Source: Palsa-147 sp049279675 | Lineage (GTDB): Bacteria; Acidobacteriota; Terriglobia; Acidiferrales; UBA7541 | Reading direction: 5' to 3' | DNA length: 64,000 bases | NCBI GenBank assembly: GCA_049279675.1 | Contig: JBAPOP010000168.1 | Location: 124,001 to 188,000 of the forward strand | Shown: piece by piece, positions 27,160-36,604 of the stretch | Position numbering within the stretch: the first letter of the stretch is position 1 | Layout: each line of letters opens with the position of its first letter | Program-made: the position numbers and the translations under genes | Notes under the pieces: model-generated | Databases searched by the model: none | What the model was told of the DNA's origin: nothing | Seen by the model: the letters and a program-made list of their open reading frames with translations, nothing else

Positions 27160-27209
27160 GAAATTTCCCGTCCCGAGATTCTTCTAGCTGCGATGCGCTT
27201 GCTTCGCAC

Positions 27210-29171
27210 TTAACTTTTTTCCATGAAGCGCGCTACAACGGCGAGATCCTGCGTGGTCGTGTAGTCTGGCAACGACTCCAGGAAAATCTTACCATACCGC
27301 ATTCGTTGGATTCGGGTGTCGAGAATCGCGAGAATTCCGCGGTCGCTGCGCGAGCGAATCAGCCGCCCGAATCCCTGCTTGAGCGCGAGCACGGCTTCCG
27401 GCACCTGGTATTCGGCAAATGCATCGCGCCCATCTTCCTTCAGCGCGCGCACTCGCGCCGCCACGATCGGATCCGACGGCACTGCAAACGGCAGCCGGTC
27501 GATGATGACGCACGAAAGCTGCTCGCCCGGCACATCGACCCCTTGCCAGAAGCTCGCCGTCGCGAAGAGCACCGCATTCGGCGTCGCCTTGAATCTTTCG
27601 AGCAGCACGGAGCGCGGCGCCGTGCCTTGCAGCAACAGCGGAAATTCTACTTTTGACCTGACGCGCTCGAATGCATCGCGCATTTGCACGTAACTTGTGA
27701 ACAGGCAAAATGCGCGGCCCTCCGTGATTTCGAGCAGCCGCGCGATTTCGTCAGCGGCGTGCACCGGGAACGACGCATGCCGCACGTCCGGCAGCGCCTC
27801 CGGCAAATAAAGAAGCGCCTGCTCGCGAAAATCGAATTCATGAGGCAGTACGCGTTCCGTCACCGCTTGCAGCCCGAGCCGCTGCTTCAGGAAATCGAAA
27901 TGCCCGGCAACGGCGAGCGTGGCCGATGTCAGGACAACCGTATCGAACTGATCGAAAAGTTTTTCGCGCAGGATTTCGCTGACGTCAATCGGCGTGGCAG
28001 CGAGAAACACTCCTTTGCCGCGGCGTTCGAACCAGTAGACGTAATTGTGCTCGTCGCTCTCGAGAAGAAACGCAAGCTCGCGGCGAATTTCAGCGGCACG
28101 ACGGGCGACACTGACCACTTCATCCGGCTTCGTTGGAAGCGCGGACAGCTCTGTCTCAAGCCGTTTCAGCCCTTGAGCCAGGGCGTCATAGGCCTCGCGG
28201 TTTTGTTCGAGGAAGCCCGCTCGCTCCGAAGGTTCGAATGGATAGCGGCCTTCGCGCGCCGGAAACGCATCGAAGAAGCTGTGCGCGTGCTCGCGCAGTT
28301 GCGTCACGCTCCGGCGGATCGGCGGTGCCGACACTTGCAGCAGCCGCAGCGTTTGCTCGGCGTCCCGCGAAAGCTCTTCGAGCCTGTGACTCGAAACCGA
28401 GCGTCCGAAATAATCGCTCGCCACATCTTCAATTTCGTGCGCTTCGTCGAAAATCACCGCAGCGTATTCCGGAAGAATCGATCCGAAATCATCCTGGCGG
28501 ATCGCTAGGTCGGCGAAAAAGAGATGGTGATTGACGATGATGAGATCGGCGTCCTGCGCTCGCTGGTGCATCGCCGTGATGAAGCACTTGTCGTATTCGG
28601 GGCACTTCTGGCCCGTGCACGTGTCGCTCCGCGCGTCGATCCGGTTCCACAGTTCGGCGTCATCGGGAAGAAACGTCAATTCGGCGCGGTCGCCCGTCTC
28701 CGTCAGTTTCTCCCAGTCGCGAATCTGCGAGAACCAGTCGATTTCGTCCATGCCTTTCAGGACGGGCTGGCCCTCCATCAAATGGACTTTGTGGCGGCAA
28801 AGAAAATTGTTTCGGCCTTTCATCAGCGCAGCCTTTAAGTCCGGCGCAAAATATTTTTGGAGAAAGGGAACGTCCTTATTGAAGAGCTGTTCCTGAAGAG
28901 ATTTCGTTGCCGTCGAGATCACAACGCGGCGCCCGCTCTGAATCGCCGGAATCAGATACGCGAGAGTTTTTCCCGTGCCTGTGCCCGCTTCGATGAGCGC
29001 GTGTTGGTGTTTCTGGAAGGCGTTGTCGACTAGCTCCGCCATCTCGAGTTGCGAACGCCGGAATTCGTAGCCCGGATGCCGCTTCGAAAGAATGCCGCCC
29101 GGGCCAAAAATATCCGCCATGTTGAGAGCGCTCGGCTGTTCTTCTTTCGCGCGTTTCGGCACAGGTGTCAC
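27210..29171 (-). CDS. dinG: DinG-family ATP-dependent helicase
   Basis: 653 residues from GTG 29171, or 636 from ATG 29120; neither start has a clear ribosome-binding site. Superfamily 2, XPD/DinG group: 'YEFRRSQLEMAELV' Q-motif region, Walker A EAGTGTGKT, 'VISTATKSLQEQL', four iron-sulfur-type cysteines (FLCRHK, then C-x5-C-x5-C in 'CTGQKCPEYDKC'), 'IIVNHHLFFADL', DEAH box (VIFDEAHEIEDVA), 'LTSATLAVAGHFDFL', 'CLFTSYVQMRDAFERV' and 'QGFGRLIRSRSDRGILAILDTR'. Such enzymes unwind 5'-tailed DNA, D-loops and R-loops. All motifs are intact. It is probably the first gene of a run ending in queC. Confidence 0.92.
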   Translation of the reverse strand: MTPVPKRAKEEQPSALNMADIFGPGGILSKRHPGYEFRRSQLEMAELVDNAFQKHQHALIEAGTGTGKTLAYLIPAIQSGRRVVISTATKSLQEQLFNKDVPFLQKYFAPDLKAALMKGRNNFLCRHKVHLMEGQPVLKGMDEIDWFSQIRDWEKLTETGDRAELTFLPDDAELWNRIDARSDTCTGQKCPEYDKCFITAMHQRAQDADLIIVNHHLFFADLAIRQDDFGSILPEYAAVIFDEAHEIEDVASDYFGRSVSSHRLEELSRDAEQTLRLLQVSAPPIRRSVTQLREHAHSFFDAFPAREGRYPFEPSERAGFLEQNREAYDALAQGLKRLETELSALPTKPDEVVSVARRAAEIRRELAFLLESDEHNYVYWFERRGKGVFLAATPIDVSEILREKLFDQFDTVVLTSATLAVAGHFDFLKQRLGLQAVTERVLPHEFDFREQALLYLPEALPDVRHASFPVHAADEIARLLEITEGRAFCLFTSYVQMRDAFERVRSKVEFPLLLQGTAPRSVLLERFKATPNAVLFATASFWQGVDVPGEQLSCVIIDRLPFAVPSDPIVAARVRALKEDGRDAFAEYQVPEAVLALKQGFGRLIRSRSDRGILAILDTRIQRMRYGKIFLESLPDYTTTQDLAVVARFMEKS

Positions 29172-29247
29172 GGAGTGTTGGCGGAATCCTCGACGGAATG
29201 TCTACGATAGCACGGAGCCGCGAGCTAAGTAAGCTCGCTCGCGATGT

Positions 29248-32200
29248 TCAAAATTCGACGCGCGCGTGAAATGCGATCATGCGGGGTGAGCTGTCGCCGC
29301 CCAGTCCCACGCCGAGTAGTCCGGTGGGCGGCGAAGTGGTGTACGTTAGCGCGCCGAAACCAATCTGCGTTGTAGGCTTTCCGGGAATACCTGCGAGCGT
29401 GTTGCTCGGCAGCCCGAAGTTCGGATGGTTAAATACGTTGAAGAACTGGCCTTCGAAACGCACCTTCACGCGCTCGCCCACGGGAAACAATTTCGAGACG
29501 CAGAAATCGCTCCAGAAAAAATCCGGCCCGCGAAGCGAGTTGCGCCCGAGACTTCCAAACTGGCAATCCTCCGGATTGTCCCCACCGTCGCACGCGCCGG
29601 TGCTCGGGTCCACGCTCGAAACGAACGCATCCGGATTGAGCCATTGGATCGATCCCGGTTGCGTTACGCCAGATATCGAATTGCGGTCGTATCGTGAAAC
29701 ACCGGAAACGCCACTCGCGAATTGCGGCCCTCCGCCCTGCACGATCCCGTTTCCGTTTGCTGAATATGATGTACTCAGCACCGAAAACGGAATACCGCTG
29801 TGCCAAACGGCGGTTCCTGAAATCTGCCAGTCATTCACCACGTGTCCGAGCCAGCGGCTGTGCGCTCGGATCGGCAATTGATACGTATACTCCAAGCTCA
29901 AATTGTGGCGAATGTCGTAGTCGCAGGGGCCGTAATCGCGGGCCAAATCTCCCGGCAGAGGTGTAGTAATTCCTCCCGCGGAAAATTGCAGAAATCCGCC
30001 GTTTGAGACTTCATCCATGCACCGGCTAAACGTGTAATTGATCTGTCCTTGCAGTCCGTGGCCTGCGCGCTTCATCGCCGTGAGTTGCAAGCCGCTGTAA
30101 TGGCTGTTTGCGCCCGTCGCAAACTGAGTTACGCCGCCAAATCGCGAATCCGTTGGCTGCTCGTACGGATAAGGCGAGAAGCAGCCCTGGCACACCGTCT
30201 GATAACCGTTTACCTGCGTCGTATATGGCTGGTTCACTGCGCGAGTGCCAACGTACTGGGCGCGCACGCTTCCGGTCGAACCAATCTGCTCTTCGATTCC
30301 AAGGCTCCACTCCAAGAAGTAGGGCGCCCGCAGGGTCCCGCTCGGCACTGCCGTCATCGCGACACGTGGAAGACATGCGGCAGGGTTGGCCATCGGCGAC
30401 GCGCACGACAACTCTCCTTGCGCGAACCCTGAGCCAAACGCCTGATTGGCCGCCGCCATCGCATCGATGGCGCTGTTCGGTACGCCTGGCGCGATCGCGA
30501 TTCCGCCGACGGTGCCGAGCAGTCCTCCTTGAAATCCCCGCACGTATGGCGGGTTAACGCCGATTACGTCGGCGACGCTACCGGGCAATAGATCGCTGAA
30601 TATCCCGAAGCCCGCGCGAACCACGGATTTTGAACTGAATTGCCAGGCGAGCGCCGACCTCGGCTGAAGAATTGCGATGGGCGTCGCGGAAAATAATTTT
30701 TCGAGATTCGTTTGTATCGCGGCGTTCAGCGGTTGATTGACGTTGTGCGAGATGGAGTCGAACGCTCCTCCCAGCCTCGCGATTTCATTGTGCGGTTCCA
30801 GTGGATTGGAATTAAATGTGTCGCGCAGACCGATGGTCCATGTCAGCTTCGGCGTCAGTTTCCAGGTGTCCTGCGCGTAAAGGTCGAGATTGAGGAATCG
30901 GAACGGTTCATTGGCCGTTTGAGGAAAAGTCTCGGTCGCTGACGAAGCGACGCCGTAAATAAATTGCGACAACGTCGTGTAATCGACCGTTGGCACATTC
31001 CCCTCGCCGAAATCGTAATCGTTTAGTCGAAACATGCGCGTATTCGTACCGAACCGGAATTCATGCGCGCCACGGTTCCACGCCAGATTGTCGTTGATAA
31101 AGACGCGCGACGCGCGCCTGCCTTGCAGCCATGTATTGTCGAGCCCGCCGACAGTCGTAAACGGCGCATTTGAACCGAGCCCTTGCAGCACAATCGGGAA
31201 TGCCTCGAGTGTCTTCTCGAAATCGCTAGGCGCGAACAAGCTTTCGTACCAGGAGAATCCCGGATTGAAATAGTTCACCAGGTTTTGTGACACGACGCGC
31301 GTATATCCAGCCGCAAACGAGTAAAGAGGCTGCGGCGAAACCGAATCGAACACAGAATTTATCGGATCGGTGTACGCGGCTTGCACTCCCGTGTCGGCCT
31401 GGAAGCGAAACCACGTGAAATTTTTTGCGTTGATGTTGTAATCGATTCGGGCGGTTTGCACTTGCTCGTGGTCATCGCTTGAGTGCGAAACACTCTGGCT
31501 ATTTGCGCACCCATTCCCATCGTTACCGAGCGGACATCCGAGTATCGCTCGGGGCGCTCCGCTCGTATTTCCATACAGCGAAAACATCTTTTGATAAAAA
31601 GGCACCAAAGCGGGCTCCGCCGGATAGCACGATCCGGTTTCGCAGCCACTTGTTTGACCGAGCGGGAGTTGCTGCAGCACAAAGTCCTGAAATGCAGAGG
31701 TTGGGACTACAGTGGCAGTTACGATTGGAAGTGCAATGCGCACCCATTCGCTGTCGAAAAAGAAAAACAACTTGTTTTGCACGATCGGACCGCCGAGGCT
31801 CCCTCCGAAATGATTCACCGTTGACCGCGGTTTGTGATTTCCCGGCGTCGCATTTGTGAAGAAATCCGCGGCATTCAGACGCGATCCGTTCCACATCTCG
31901 TAGAGGTTTCCGTGAAATTGGTTCGATCCTGACTTCGTCACGTAATTGACTTGCGACGCGCCGTACCGGCCCTGGTCGGACGAGTAAGAAAGGGTATTGA
32001 CCGTGACTTCGGAAATTGAATTGATTCCGAGAACGAGATTCGTCGAAAGGCCGCTATTCAGATTCGTAAGGGGGTCGTTCGTCTCGAGCCCGTCAACGAT
32101 GTAACCATTTGAAAGAGCCGGCAGTCCGTTGAATTCCACGTTGCCGTATCCGTTTGAGCCGCCGACGAAGTCGTTGCCGCTGCCGGCTGTGTTCATCAAC

Positions 32201-32721
32201 GCGCCTGGAGCGAACTGCAGGGGATAGGTCAGATCGCCGCCGGGATTGGGAAGATTTTCGAGGGCCTGCGCGTTCAGCGTAGTCGCGGTATTTGCGTTTT
32301 CGGGATTCAGGAGTGGCGCTTCGCCAGTCACTTCGACAGCAAACTTCGATTGCGCCAGCCTTAGCATGAAATTAACGGTCTGCCTTTGGCCGAGCCCGGC
32401 GGATACGTTGTCGAGTTGTTGTGTCTCGAATCCTTCCGCTTGGACCTTGACGGAATAATTTCCTGGTAGGAGCTGCGGAAAATTGTAGCGGCCTTCGTTG
32501 TCGGTCTTTACCTCGCGCTGCAGCCCAGTTTCGCGATTCGTTACGGTCACGGTGACGCGCGGCGCGCTCGCGCCCGTTGGATCGCTCACGCTGCCGCCGA
32601 TGGCGCTTGTCGTCTCGCCCTGCGCGAAAACGGCGGCCGCGAAAAGAATTGAGAAAGCGATTGCGAACAGCAATCGGAGAGAGGTGAGGGAACACTTTGA
32701 CCGCGCTCTCTGATTCGGCAT
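29248..32721 (-). CDS. TonB-dependent receptor-like outer-membrane protein (Oar family)
   Basis: About 1157 residues from ATG 32721 (a GTG at 32742 would add seven). Signal peptide (LRLLFAIAFSILFAAAVFAQ). Residues about 40-125 form a carboxypeptidase-regulatory-like domain (SAIGGSVSDPTGASAPRVTVTVTN, GRYNFPQLLPGNYSVKVQAEGF). Next comes a plug-like region (LPNPGGDLTYPLQFAPG, FNGLPALSNGYIVDGLETND, GASQVNYVTKSGSNQFHG), then a long beta-barrel with Asn-rich loops, ending 'PRMIAFHARVEF' with a terminal aromatic residue, as for outer-membrane barrels. This Oar-like class is expanded in acidobacteria and is thought to handle large or complex substrates; the ligand cannot be read. Confidence 0.9.
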   Translation of the reverse strand: MPNQRARSKCSLTSLRLLFAIAFSILFAAAVFAQGETTSAIGGSVSDPTGASAPRVTVTVTNRETGLQREVKTDNEGRYNFPQLLPGNYSVKVQAEGFETQQLDNVSAGLGQRQTVNFMLRLAQSKFAVEVTGEAPLLNPENANTATTLNAQALENLPNPGGDLTYPLQFAPGALMNTAGSGNDFVGGSNGYGNVEFNGLPALSNGYIVDGLETNDPLTNLNSGLSTNLVLGINSISEVTVNTLSYSSDQGRYGASQVNYVTKSGSNQFHGNLYEMWNGSRLNAADFFTNATPGNHKPRSTVNHFGGSLGGPIVQNKLFFFFDSEWVRIALPIVTATVVPTSAFQDFVLQQLPLGQTSGCETGSCYPAEPALVPFYQKMFSLYGNTSGAPRAILGCPLGNDGNGCANSQSVSHSSDDHEQVQTARIDYNINAKNFTWFRFQADTGVQAAYTDPINSVFDSVSPQPLYSFAAGYTRVVSQNLVNYFNPGFSWYESLFAPSDFEKTLEAFPIVLQGLGSNAPFTTVGGLDNTWLQGRRASRVFINDNLAWNRGAHEFRFGTNTRMFRLNDYDFGEGNVPTVDYTTLSQFIYGVASSATETFPQTANEPFRFLNLDLYAQDTWKLTPKLTWTIGLRDTFNSNPLEPHNEIARLGGAFDSISHNVNQPLNAAIQTNLEKLFSATPIAILQPRSALAWQFSSKSVVRAGFGIFSDLLPGSVADVIGVNPPYVRGFQGGLLGTVGGIAIAPGVPNSAIDAMAAANQAFGSGFAQGELSCASPMANPAACLPRVAMTAVPSGTLRAPYFLEWSLGIEEQIGSTGSVRAQYVGTRAVNQPYTTQVNGYQTVCQGCFSPYPYEQPTDSRFGGVTQFATGANSHYSGLQLTAMKRAGHGLQGQINYTFSRCMDEVSNGGFLQFSAGGITTPLPGDLARDYGPCDYDIRHNLSLEYTYQLPIRAHSRWLGHVVNDWQISGTAVWHSGIPFSVLSTSYSANGNGIVQGGGPQFASGVSGVSRYDRNSISGVTQPGSIQWLNPDAFVSSVDPSTGACDGGDNPEDCQFGSLGRNSLRGPDFFWSDFCVSKLFPVGERVKVRFEGQFFNVFNHPNFGLPSNTLAGIPGKPTTQIGFGALTYTTSPPTGLLGVGLGGDSSPRMIAFHARVEF

Positions 32722-33131
32722 AGATGCTCTACCGGCGTTCACTTAGGAGGTTAACCGTAGTTAATATGATGTGTAAAGCGAAATAAATTAGGCCGCTGCC
32801 GCCGAGATTAGGACAGAGAGTTGCGTGCGGAGCCTCGCGGAAGGAGGCGCGGCACGGCTCTTGCGATGCCGCGCGAAGCAGGCTCTGGCTTTAGTTTGTG
32901 CGGCGCCCCTTCCGGCCGGTGATTCGCATTTGCGTGCCAACCCTGTTAGGGTAGACGCGGGACCGCGTGCGAGCTCCGTTGTTTGGATGGCTGGCCGGCG
33001 ATTTCATCTGAGTTTGTTCTTGGCAAACTGACTGCTCCAAGCCATTGAAAACAAAGGCATGCCGCGCGCTCTTGCCCACGATAAAATAGAGTATTTGAGA
33101 GGCGCTCGTATCAAAATCTACCGCCACGAAA
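32722..33131. other. Divergent intergenic region with clustered inverted repeats
   Basis: A gap of about 410 bases between the TonB receptor and der. No gene was recognised. It contains several strong stem-loops: GAGCCT/AGGCTC (32830-32835 with 32880-32885) enclosing GCGCGGCA/TGCCGCGC (32847-32854 with 32867-32874), then ACCCT-GTT-AGGGT (32940-32952) and ACGCGG-GA-CCGCGT (32955-32968). A -10-like TAAAAT lies at 33082-33087, without a well-placed -35. I do not recognise 6S, SRP, RNase P or tmRNA signatures. Confidence 0.5.
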
Positions 33132-34574
33132 ATGACCGAAAAACTTCCATCCATCGTGATCGTCGGTCGCCCGAACGTCGGGAAATCCACGCTCTTTAAT
33201 CGCCTCACGGGCACGCGCCGCTCGATTGTCACCGACGAACCCGGCATCACGCGCGACCGCATTTACGGCACGGCGACGTGGGATGGCAAACCTTTCGAGC
33301 TTGTGGACACTGGCGGGATCGTCCCGGACGACAAAGCCGGCATCCCTCGCGAAATTCTGCGGCAAGCGAAGGTTGCGATTGAGAATGCCGCTTGCGTCGT
33401 GCAAATCGTCGACGCGCGCACCGGACTCGTGCCTCTCGATATCGAACTCGCGCAATTGCTGCGCCGCGCGGGCAAGCCGCCGATCATCGCCGCGAACAAG
33501 GTCGACACGCCGCAACATGCCGCGCTCGCCGCGCCCTTTTACGAATTGAGCGATCAGGTCTATCCGATTTCGGCCGAGCACGGATTCGGCCTCGACGATT
33601 TGCTCGATGTGATCACGGCGTCGTTCGCAAAAGGTGACGCAGCAGTAATCCCGCCGGAAACCAATGTCGCGATCATCGGCCGCCCGAACGTTGGGAAATC
33701 GACGCTGCTAAATCGCCTAGTGGGCGAAGAGCGCGCCATTGTTTCGCCCGAGCCGGGAACCACGCGCGATGCTGTGGACACCGTCGCCGAGCGCGAAGGC
33801 CATTTGTATCGTTTTCTCGACACGGCAGGAATTCGCCGGAAAGGGAAGACGACGCTCGTCGCTGAAAAATTGAGCGTCATCATGGCAAAGCGGCATCTGG
33901 AACGCGCGGATGTTGCGCTGCTGGTCGTCGATGCTTCGATGGGCGTCACATCGCACGACGCGACGATCGCCGGCTACGCCGAACAGTCCGGCCGGTCCGT
34001 GATCATCGTGATGAACAAATGGGATCTCGCGCTAGAAATGGCTCGCAAGAAAGCCGCGACGCCCGCCAAGCGCGAGCCGAAAGACGGCCGAAAGCGCGCC
34101 ACCGGCATCGATCCCGCCACGCTCGCCAAAAATTACGAAGAAATCGTCCGCGCGAAATTGAAATTCCTAAGCTACGCCCCGATCATTTTCCTTTCGGCGC
34201 TCACCGGCGATCGCGCGCAAAAAATCTACCCGCTGATCGATCAAATTGCGGAAGCGCGCAACCGCCGCGTCTCGACTGGCGAATTGAACCGCTGGCTCGC
34301 CGACGTGGATCTCGATCGCGGCACGACTCCGGCCAGCCGCAAAGTCAAAATCTATTACGTCACCCAGGCCGCGACGTCGCCTCCCACATTCGTTCTCTTC
34401 ACGAATCAGTTGAGGCCGTTCCATTTCAGCTTTCAGCGATTCCTTGAAAATCAGCTCCGCGAACGCTTCCATTTCATCGGCACGCCGATTCGCTTCATCC
34501 AGCGGCTGAAGAAGCGCGATCGGGGCCGCAGCCGGCCGCCACGCGAACGAGGCGCGTCGGAAGGGCGCCGATGA
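33132..34574 (+). CDS. der: Ribosome biogenesis GTPase Der (EngA)
   Basis: 480 residues with two consecutive G domains, the hallmark of Der. First: GRPNVGKSTLFNRL (about 12-25), DEPGITRDR, DTGG and NKVD. Second: GRPNVGKSTLLNRL, 'EPGTTRDAVDTV', DTAGIRRKGK and NKWDLAL. A KH-like C-terminal domain follows (from about residue 370; 'FVLFTNQLRPFHFSFQRFLENQLRERF') with a basic tail. It functions in 50S ribosomal subunit assembly. A basic insert (KKAATPAKREPKDGRKRAT) lies after the second NKxD. The stop overlaps the next gene by ATGA. Confidence 0.97.
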   Translation: MTEKLPSIVIVGRPNVGKSTLFNRLTGTRRSIVTDEPGITRDRIYGTATWDGKPFELVDTGGIVPDDKAGIPREILRQAKVAIENAACVVQIVDARTGLVPLDIELAQLLRRAGKPPIIAANKVDTPQHAALAAPFYELSDQVYPISAEHGFGLDDLLDVITASFAKGDAAVIPPETNVAIIGRPNVGKSTLLNRLVGEERAIVSPEPGTTRDAVDTVAEREGHLYRFLDTAGIRRKGKTTLVAEKLSVIMAKRHLERADVALLVVDASMGVTSHDATIAGYAEQSGRSVIIVMNKWDLALEMARKKAATPAKREPKDGRKRATGIDPATLAKNYEEIVRAKLKFLSYAPIIFLSALTGDRAQKIYPLIDQIAEARNRRVSTGELNRWLADVDLDRGTTPASRKVKIYYVTQAATSPPTFVLFTNQLRPFHFSFQRFLENQLRERFHFIGTPIRFIQRLKKRDRGRSRPPRERGASEGRR

Positions 34575-35947
34575 CGAAGGCCGAAAAACGGCTCGGCCTT
34601 GCCTTCCTCTTCTCGCTCATCTTCATGACTCCATCGGTGCGCGGCGATGGCGTCGGCTATTATTCGCTAATTCGCGCGCCGTTGATCGAACACGCATTCC
34701 ATTTCGAAAACGACTGGCGTGTCGGTTTTCCCGCGATTCAAGTGGGCACACCGAACGGAACCGACAGCAAAGGCTTTCTCGGGTACACGCGAACCGGCCA
34801 TCTCGGAAACTACTATTCGGTTGGACCCGCCATTCTGTGGGCGCCGTTTCTGATCGTCGCGCACGTTGCAGTTCTCGCGGCAAACGCGATGGGCGCGCAC
34901 ATCGCCGCCGACGGTTTCTCCCGGACCTACATCTTCGCGATGGCCATTGGCACCGCTGTGTACGCTTTTCTCGCGCTCATTCTGGCGTTCCGCATCGCCT
35001 GCCGTTACGTCGAAGCTCAATGGGCGACGCTCGCGACGATCGGAATTTGGCTCGCGAGTTCCTTCCCGGCGTATCTCTACGTGTTTCCGTCGTGGTCCCA
35101 CGTGCAATCCGCTTTCGCTGCCGGGCTTTTCGTTTGGTATTGGGATGGCACGCGCGGCCAGTTGAAGCTGCGGCGCTCGGCGCTGCTCGGACTTGCGGCT
35201 GCGCTGATGATCAACGTCTACTACGTAAACGCGCTCTTCCTGCTTCTCCCATTTTTTGAAACGTGTTCGAGCTTCTGGCGCATGTTGCGCGGGTCGAGCG
35301 AAGATCGAAATCGCTTTGCGGCGCTCGTACGTGCGAACTTCGTTTTCGCTGCCGCATGCGTCGTGGGACTGGCCCCAACGCTCATCACGAAACTCATCAT
35401 CTTCGGCAGCCCATTTCGCAGCGGTTACACAAATGTGTCCCAATGGCATTGGTCATCGCCGCATCTGCTCGGAGTTTTGTTTTCCTCGGACCACGGTTTG
35501 CTCCTCTGGACGCCCATCATCATCCCGGCCATCGCCGGTCTGATCGCGGGCTGGAAGCGAATCGGAGATCTCGCGAAGTATTCACTCGTCGTGCTCGCTA
35601 TTTTCACTTACGTCGTGGCGTCGCACGTTTACTGGGATGGCGTCGCATCGTTCGGCAATCGTTTTTTCATTTCGTTCACGCCAATTTTCGTTGCCGGACT
35701 CGCGAACGCACTGAAATTATTTGCCGGCATCTGGCGCAAGCCGCGTTCCGGCTTCATCCGCGCCGCGGTCATCGTCGCAATTCTCGCGATTTGGAATCTT
35801 GGCTTCCTTTTTCAATGCGCGACGGGTCTGGCGCCGCTCTACGGCCCGGTCACATGGAACGAAGTGGTCTACAATCAGTTTCGAACCGTGCCGCAAGACG
35901 CTTCGAGCGCGATCTTCAATCGACTGACGGGCTGGGCCCGGCATTGA
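34571..35947 (+). CDS. Polytopic membrane protein, GT-C glycosyltransferase-like
   Basis: 458 residues with about ten hydrophobic segments. After TM1 there is a first extracytoplasmic loop with 'GDGVGYYSLIRAPLIEHAFHFENDW' and 'GHLGNYYSVGPAILWAPFLI', acidic and aromatic as in GT-C mannosyl-/arabinosyltransferases of the Pmt/ArnT superfamily. Later segments include 'SRTYIFAMAIGTAVYAFLAL', 'ATIGIWLASSFPAYLYVF', 'LLGLAAALMINVYYVNALFLLLPFF' and 'FISFTPIFVAGLANAL'. No family-defining motif is certain, so this is a fold-level suggestion. The start overlaps the der stop (ATGA). No other glycan gene is adjacent. Confidence 0.65.
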   Translation: MTKAEKRLGLAFLFSLIFMTPSVRGDGVGYYSLIRAPLIEHAFHFENDWRVGFPAIQVGTPNGTDSKGFLGYTRTGHLGNYYSVGPAILWAPFLIVAHVAVLAANAMGAHIAADGFSRTYIFAMAIGTAVYAFLALILAFRIACRYVEAQWATLATIGIWLASSFPAYLYVFPSWSHVQSAFAAGLFVWYWDGTRGQLKLRRSALLGLAAALMINVYYVNALFLLLPFFETCSSFWRMLRGSSEDRNRFAALVRANFVFAAACVVGLAPTLITKLIIFGSPFRSGYTNVSQWHWSSPHLLGVLFSSDHGLLLWTPIIIPAIAGLIAGWKRIGDLAKYSLVVLAIFTYVVASHVYWDGVASFGNRFFISFTPIFVAGLANALKLFAGIWRKPRSGFIRAAVIVAILAIWNLGFLFQCATGLAPLYGPVTWNEVVYNQFRTVPQDASSAIFNRLTGWARH

Positions 35948-36006
35948 TCTCCACAAGAGAACCCGTTGACACCGGCCGAAATCGGCCTACGATACGGAAA
36001 TAGGAC

Positions 36007-36438
36007 ATGGCTGCGCCTGCTCAATCATTTCCGCCGGAAGTCCCGCAGAAGAGTCTCTTTCGCATCGGCGAAGTGAGCCGCCTGACGGACACGAAGGCGT
36101 TTGTCCTGCGCTATTGGGAAACCGAATTTCCGATGCTTCAGCCGGTGAAGAGTCCAAGTGGCCATCGGCTGTATCGCCGCGAGGACATCGAAACCGTCTT
36201 CGAAATCAAGCGGCTCCTTTACGGCGAGGGCTTCACAATCGCCGGCGCACGAAAGCATCTGGCCGATCTCGCGGCCGGCGGTGCGGTGCTGGTAGCTGAG
36301 CCTGCCGCCCCTGAACGAATCGCTTCGGCACCTTCTTCTTCTCGCGCCAATGCGGCGTCGAACGCTGCGCAGCGAAATTTGTTGCTCGATCTTCGCGAGG
36401 AACTTCTCGCCATCTTGACCCTTCTCGAACGCGAGTGA
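36007..36438 (+). CDS. MerR-family transcriptional regulator
   Basis: 143 residues. Residues about 17-85 form the winged-helix MerR DNA-binding domain: 'LFRIGEVSRLTDTKAFVLRYWETEFPML', 'KSPSGHRLYRREDIETVFEIKRLLYGEGFTIAGARKHL'. This is the 'VLRYWExEFP' subgroup often found near ihfA or tRNA-Pro genes. The rest is Ala/Pro-rich and ends in a short helix (LLLDLREELLAILTLLERE), with no metal-binding Cys as in classic MerR. The tRNA-Pro gene starts 22 bases downstream, so co-transcription is likely. The effector is unknown. Confidence 0.88.
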   Translation: MAAPAQSFPPEVPQKSLFRIGEVSRLTDTKAFVLRYWETEFPMLQPVKSPSGHRLYRREDIETVFEIKRLLYGEGFTIAGARKHLADLAAGGAVLVAEPAAPERIASAPSSSRANAASNAAQRNLLLDLREELLAILTLLERE

Positions 36439-36460
36439 TAACCTGAATTGCTGGCCCGGT

Positions 36461-36537
36461 CGGGACGTGGCGCAGCCTGGTAGCGCGCACGCTTGGGGTG
36501 CGTGAGGTCGCTGGTTCGAATCCAGTCGTCCCGACCA
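36461..36537 (+). tRNA. tRNA-Pro (anticodon GGG)
   Basis: 77 bases including an encoded CCA. Acceptor arms CGGGACG (36461-36467) and CGTCCCG (36527-36533) pair perfectly, followed by discriminator A and CCA. The D arm is GCGC-AGCCTGGTA-GCGC. The anticodon arm is CACGC-TTGGGGT-GCGTG with anticodon GGG at 36495-36497. The variable loop is AGGTC. The T arm is GCTGG-TTCGAAT-CCAGT (its outermost pair is G-T). The predicted product reads CCC/CCU proline codons. Confidence 0.97.
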
Positions 36538-36604
36538 TCTTCCACGCTCGGGTAGATTCCATGTTTCCCAGCGCGCATCCGTATGTCAGGAAGCTTCAAT
36601 TTCC

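Noticed and set aside
27160..27209. Possible preQ1 riboswitch upstream of queD
   Set aside because: The 50-base gap has no recognisable preQ1-I stem with an A-rich tail, and the helicase gene ends directly before it.
27684..28508. 274-codon plus-strand frame opposite the helicase gene
   Set aside because: Antisense to intact DEAH-box helicase motifs; no signals of its own.
32823..32900. SRP RNA or 6S RNA candidate
   Set aside because: The region has stems but lacks the conserved GGAAG...AGCAGCC loop of SRP RNA and the open-bubble layout of 6S RNA. Kept only as an unassigned structured region.
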